64,000 nt of DNA from Tenodera sinensis (Eukaryota > Arthropoda > Insecta > Mantodea > Mantidae). A model generated the notes under the pieces. The model did not search any database. It saw only the letters and a list, made by a program, of their open reading frames with translations, and was not told where the DNA came from. Below, piece by piece: positions 59,421 to 64,000 of this stretch (positions are counted from its first letter, which is position 1; each line of letters opens with the position of its first letter). A program made the translations under genes and the position numbers. The stretch covers positions 152,406,205-152,470,204 of the forward strand of contig CM060964.1 in assembly GCA_030765045.1 (NCBI GenBank), in the 5' to 3' direction.

Positions 59421-59725
59421 ACATGTACCTTCGATTCGTATATAACTCAGTGATAAGGATTACAGGATCTGCGGTATTCCGAATGTGAGCAAACATTCGG
59501 TGAGGCGAGGTAACAAAACGTAGTCATATACAGATGAAAAAACCAGAAAAATTGCAAGAACATAGCGATCACACTGGAAAACAATATGAACATCTGTCAT
59601 TACAGCATATAATGGAAAAGTCTCCAATGAAAACCAAATTGAATCTTCGGCCAAAGGTGGTGACGTTCCAAATGAAAATTAAGGCATTCCTGGAGGAGAG
59701 TTTACGTAGTGTTAGTAACATACCG
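59421..59725 (+). repeat. dispersed/duplicated block, copy 1
   Basis: Collinear with 60329-60650 at perhaps 75-80 percent identity. Shared blocks include GCGGTATTCCGAATGTG, AAAACGTAGTCATAT and ATATGAACATCTGTCATTAC. Confidence 0.85.
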
Positions 59726-60328
59726 TGACGGCGGTGGAGCACAACAAAGGACGGTCAGGGTCAAGCTATCTCACACCACATACCAGGCACGGCGCGTATC
59801 AAAAGCGCTCAAGGTCAAGTTGCCCCACACCACTCACGCGAGCAAATACGTGACAACAGAGTGGCAGAACAAAAAGGGCTATAATATATTTTTTCTGGAT
59901 CTTCTGGCAGCCGGCAAATTCCAGAAAAGGTGAATTTCGAGAAAGGTCTACTAGCTACGTCATGCCGATATAAAACCTTACGGAGCGTGTGAGGGCAGGT
60001 CGCTTTTGGCCAATCAGTTTTTAGTTTTAGTGTGTGTATCAGCTGCGTGTGTACCGTCGTCACGAGAGAACCGGCGCATCGTGAAGGAAGCTAACGAAGC
60101 AGTCAATAAGTGTCGAGCGATTGTGTCGTCAGAGGCAGCTGTTTGAGAGACAGGGAAAGTGAAGAAAGACAGAAAGGAGTAAGACAAGGTTACGAGAAGA
60201 AAACGGAGTTAGTTTTGAGAGACAAAGAGAGATCTGTGTTGTGCATTCAGTTAGAAGAAAATAAAGTGACAAAAAATAACTGGACAGATTTTGTCATTTT
60301 GTTACAGGTGAGGGATAATGTATGCCTT
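59726..60328. other. sequence between duplicated blocks
   Basis: A short frame ends KNNWTDFVILLQ at a CAG/GTGAGG donor-like site (60308). It could be an untranslated or coding first exon, unproven. Confidence 0.35.
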
Positions 60329-60650
60329 TGATTTGCATATAACTCAGTAATAAGACATACTAACTCTGCGGTATTCCGAATGTGTGGATACATTCGGTGA
60401 GCCGAGGTAGTAAAACGTAGTCATATGCAGGTGAGGGATCCAGAAAAAGTGCAAGGACATGGTGGTCAGACTGGAAAGCCATATGAACATCTGTCATTAC
60501 AACATACCAACATTATAAAGGAAAAGTCGTGTCATGTACCCGGCGAAAACCATATTGTGTCTTAGGCTAAAGGTGGTGGAGTACCGGATGTAAAGTAAAA
60601 CGGTCCTGGAGGATTCTTCCAAGGAGATTACGGAGTGTTAGCAACAAACA
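60329..60650 (+). repeat. dispersed/duplicated block, copy 2
   Basis: See 59421-59725. Orientation is the same and the offset is about 908 bp. Confidence 0.85.
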
Positions 60651-61480
60651 AAAGGGCCAGTAGTCTCTTGGTATCTTTCCACACATCGCGGCTTAAGCAT
60701 AGGGAAAATAATATCGTCGCGCCACAACGCTGGTGGAACAACAGTACGTAAAATGTGCGTAAATGCTCGTGCAAAAAATGTTAATAAATCGATACCACGC
60801 GTTTGGCAAATATTTCAAATGGTGGGTAAGGTCATCTGTCCCAGGTGTTAATTTATCCAAAAGGTGGGTTGCAAGGAAGTACTTAGAGATTTCTTTAGCG
60901 CTGTGTTCATTTGTCTCTGAAATAAGTTGCATAACCGATCTACAACGCTATTCAACAGAGTAACACTAAAGCTCGAATCTCGGATCTATAACCAGAGAAT
61001 GGCCACTATATTGCTTTCATCACATGTTTTCCTCTTATTTTTTAATAATATGACATCCTCAGATACAAGTAAATAAAAACTACTGCTGTATGTATTATTG
61101 TCGATTGATGTGTATATAGAATTATAGTTTTATGCCGGGAAGTGTTGTATTTCTATTCTGTTCCTCAGTATACAATCTTTTCTGACAACGAGGTTATATT
61201 GGATCTGAGTGTATTTCGTTTAAGATTGCGATTCCTGAAAACCTTTTTTCGTTACAAAATACTTTTTATCAGTATTTTGAACAGTGATGCATGTTTCCAA
61301 TTTCGACAAGCTACCGTACAAAATGCGATAAAATGAAGAGCCTCCTCTGTCATTGTTTTAATGTTCGCGATATGAAGTGTTTTACCAAAACCTTAACCTG
61401 CGCTTCTACCAAGACCAAGGAATTTTATATATAGTTTAATACCTTTCAGGAATATCATAACATAGAATTTAAAGTTATAC
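60651..61480. other. intergenic, nothing recognised
   Basis: No supported feature. Confidence 0.5.
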
Positions 61481-61807
61481 CTGATGAGTCAGCCGCGCCT
61501 TATTTTTTGGAAGGTAGGCCACCCATCTAACGGCATGTGCGCCATAGTCCAGTTTTGCGCTTACTAAAATGTATTGCTTAACGTTCTTAAAGAGAGGAAT
61601 GCGCAAAATTGAGAGCAACAGCGGTTTAAGGGACAGAACGTACTCCTCGCTAAAGCACACCCCAGAAACATACGACTGGTTTACTGAGAGCGAATTCCGG
61701 TTTCCAGCCGATTTTACAAACTTTTTATTAGAGTATACATAGCAACGTGATTCAGTAAACGCCTCGGAAAAATTGGACCTATCATATGGGTACACTAACA
61801 ACGTCAG
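61481..61807 (-). CDS. unidentified exon-like open block
   Basis: On the minus strand a 327-nt block (109 codons, no stop) lies between a polypyrimidine acceptor (ATTTTCTTTTTAG) and a CAG/GTATAA donor, and is phase 0 at both ends. It includes CFSEEYVLSLKPLLLSILRI and NVKQYILVSAKLDYGAHAVR, with a weakly hydrophobic centre. I do not recognise the family. It may be a genuine exon of an unseen minus-strand gene or a chance ORF; adjoining exons were not found. Confidence 0.3.
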
Positions 61808-62083
61808 CTAAAAAGAAAATGGTGGATTCTTGTACTTAGAGCACGGGTTGGCTGCCAAAAGTTACGAAAAATTTAGAGACACGCCTCATCCATCATGAAC
61901 CCGTACAGTCAACACGGACATATTATTAAATAACAGTTTATTTACATTTTTGCGTGAACTACGCCTCGTGCATCTCAATTAATATGCATAACAGCTTTTG
62001 CCATTTAAGTAATAATATTAAAATGCCCAGAAAATGATTAAAACAGTCTTAAAAGGCTAAATCAAGCCCGAAAACTCGCGAGG
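61808..62083. other. nothing recognised
   Basis: No supported feature. Confidence 0.5.
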
Positions 62084-62205
62084 TGGCAATGGCCTAGCGC
62101 CAGGCATGCAAGTCCTACTATTGAACACGGTACGCGCTGAATAGGATTGTGACCGGTCCTCTGCGCTAAACCCCAATGTCATAGGTTCGAGTCTCAGTAG
62201 TGTAA
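62084..62205 (+). other. tRNA-like box A/box B unit
   Basis: TGGCAATGGCCTAGCG and, 90 bases on, TAGGTTCGAGTCTCA, followed by ATTATTTTTTATG. The box spacing exceeds that of a normal tRNA. Confidence 0.35.
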
Positions 62206-62435
62206 ATATTATTTTTTATGTTCATCAAAACTTGGAAACCGAATTCACAATAATCTAATTATAAAGTCCCTGAGCGTTTAGGACATTATAATTTAAATCG
62301 TTTTTGGTTGTCTGCATTTTGTAATTGAACAGGTGTAATGACTTCTGCGCCATTGGACTGGCAGGATGTATTGTGTTGTGGATGCCGACCCCTGCGTTCT
62401 CCACACGTATGCTGTCGCACAATATTTTGTGCCAG

Positions 62436-63415
62436 TCTTTCATTATATATTCGACAGACGAGTACGTAGATATGCTTTTGATCTACGGAGAAGTAACAAA
62501 AAATACACCGGAGAAAATATCTCGGGAGAGATATCCGAATAAACGACAACCAACAGCAAACAGCTTCCGGAATGTTGGAAGGCGTCTGCGTGTAACAGCA
62601 TCACTTGCAAGAATGCCTCCTCATAGACACGCACCGGCAACATCGGGTGTTAATGCAGAAGTAGTTTTGAATGCCACCCAGAACAATCCGCATACTAGTA
62701 CACAGGCAGTTGCTCAGGAGGTGAACATCAGCCACTCTTCTGTAGTGCGAATATTGAACACTAATAAGTTCCATTCTTATGGTTTGCACCTACACCAAGC
62801 ACTTCACGGGAGATGTTTCGAAGCTCGAGTGATCTTTTGTGAATGGTTGCTGGAGCGAGTAGCAAGTGATGTGGGATTCGCATCCAGGATATTGTTTTCT
62901 GACGAATCAAGATTCCACAACAATGGAACTGGAAATCGTCACAATGTGCGCTATTGGAGTGTTGATAATCCTCATTGGGTAAGGGAGGCAGCATTCTAAG
63001 AGCAGTGGGGTGTAAATGTCTGTTGTGGAATCTTTCGGAGACCACCTTGTTGAACCATTATTCTTCGAGGTGAATGTAACAGGACCACGCTACCTGGAAT
63101 TCCTCTGTAGCTCACCCCTTAGTATTAGGGAATGTGGCACTGCAGGAGCGAATGACGATGTGGTTTCAACAGAACGGCGTTCCTCTGTGTCGGTCGAGGA
63201 TCGTCTGCAATCATTTGAATGCTGCACATCCTGGTCATTGGATAGGAAGACAAGGACCAGTCCCCTGGCCTGCCAGATCATCTTATTTGTCACCCCTTGA
63301 CTTCTTTCTCTGGGGTTATTTAAAGGAAAACATTTATGCAAAGGAGCTGGACAATCCAGAAACCCTTCCTCAGCGTATTACAGTGGCTTGCAGATCTGTT
63401 CAATCCTGTGTATAA
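62436..63415 (+). pseudogene. Tc1/mariner transposase with DD41D spacing, inactivated
   Basis: The frame reads YSTDEYVDMLLIYGEV, LRVTASLARMPPHRHAP, NNPHTSTQAVAQEVNISHSS, the first catalytic Asp in RILFSDESRFHNNG, HNVRYWSVDNPHWVREAAF and a TAA. It continues in a second frame as GDHLVEPLFFEVNVTGPRYL and in a third as TMWFQQNGVPLCRSRIVCNH to SPLDFFLWGYLKENIYAKEL. The usual QQDGAPPH second Asp is Asn here. The third acidic residue lies 41 positions further on, a DD41D-type spacing. One stop, two frameshifts and the Asp-to-Asn change make it dead. Confidence 0.85.
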
Positions 63416-63419
63416 ATGA

Positions 63420-64000
63420 GCCTTATTTCAATTGCACCTACCTATAGCTATGCTTAAACAGTTACCTAATTGTAGTTCACCAATAAAGAAACATCAAACA
63501 ATGCCATAAAACATAAATAAAGCAATAAAAATGAATATAATGACCGTTTTCAGAATAATAATTTGTAAATTGTAAGGATTGTACGGTAAAAAAATTAATA
63601 CATGCAGGTGATTCGAACCACCTTCACAGCAGACAGATTACTTCGGAGTCTTGCGCTCTTTCCAACTGAGCTACCTAATAACGTGTGGGCTAAACATTCC
63701 GTTTAACATGTAATACTCGCTGGTTCCAGTGAACATTTGCAGAAGTGCAAACGGCAGTTGTCTACTTACAAATATATTAAAAGTTGATGTGATAACATCT
63801 ATGTTAGCACTAAGTTCTTCGAGTGTTAAACATCCATGTTAAATACGCGGGTAGAACCTAGTAATGGGGTCAATGTTTTCATATTGGAGTATAAAATTCG
63901 GATTGCATAAAACTCGAGAATAAGGGGCAGCTGACTCACCTGGTATTTCGGTTCTCCAAACAAACATTCATGGATATCTTGCACGTAGTGGAACTGCAGA
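63420..64000. other. non-coding end of window with a tRNA-like unit
   Basis: On the minus strand 63685-63605 reads AGGTAGCTCAGTTGG (A box), ACTCCGAAG (CCG-anticodon-like loop) and GGTTCGAATCACC (B box), followed by ATTTTTTTACC. The anticodon stem does not pair well, so this is a tRNA pseudogene or SINE head rather than a confident tRNA-Arg. No protein gene is seen. Confidence 0.4.

Noticed and set aside
63605..63685. Functional tRNA-Arg(CCG) gene on the minus strand
   Set aside because: Boxes A and B are good, but the anticodon stem does not pair around the CCG loop.

Overview
This window is eukaryotic, almost certainly arthropod (probably insect), nuclear DNA. The evidence is coding exons flanked by GT/AG splice sites, tRNA-derived SINEs with target-site duplications (TSDs), and many transposon classes typical of arthropods: mariner, Tc1-like, hAT, a Ty3/Gypsy-type element primed by tRNA-Lys, Jockey-like and R2-clade LINEs, and a Penelope-like fragment. 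Very long microsatellites are also present. No prokaryotic genes, CRISPR arrays or operons were seen. The species cannot be named from the sequence; a large repeat-rich genome is likely.

The only host gene I can assemble is on the + strand. It is a PTB-domain endocytic adaptor resembling LDLRAP1/ARH. Five exons (8318-8429, 30667-30793, 31986-32107, 38923-38972, 40815-40902) join in compatible phase and end in a stop. The start of the gene lies upstream or was not recognised. Its 22-kb intron is almost entirely nested mobile DNA.

Layout: 1-5200 holds a large inverted repeat and a minus-strand coiled-coil pseudogene broken by a SINE and a mariner. 5218-5997 is a solo LTR. 10536-15490 is a 79-bp minisatellite split by a CMC-like DNA transposon, which is split by a second DNA transposon with 4-bp TSD, which in turn carries a SINE. 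15675-29820 is a CA-rich array split by a 12.5-kb hAT insertion. That insertion contains a 600-bp (ATT)n tract, a second copy of the CMC-like family, a broken hAT transposase and a young 6.3-kb LTR retrotransposon with LTRs identical by eye. That retrotransposon keeps gag but has lost most of reverse transcriptase, RNase H and integrase.

30-41 kb carries the 3' half of the adaptor gene with SINEs, a Penelope-like GIY-YIG fragment and an R2-clade LINE in its introns. 41-54.7 kb is intergenic: a Tc1/mariner relic, a retroposed 181-bp-arm hairpin, LINE fragments, and a hAT relic split by a 3.8-kb Jockey-like LINE. 54.7-64 kb contains Tc1-type relics (DD36E and DD41D spacing), a 10-bp minisatellite, a duplicated 300-bp block, four tRNA-like boxes and one unidentified exon-like ORF. 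All element calls come from reading the sequence; no database search was run.
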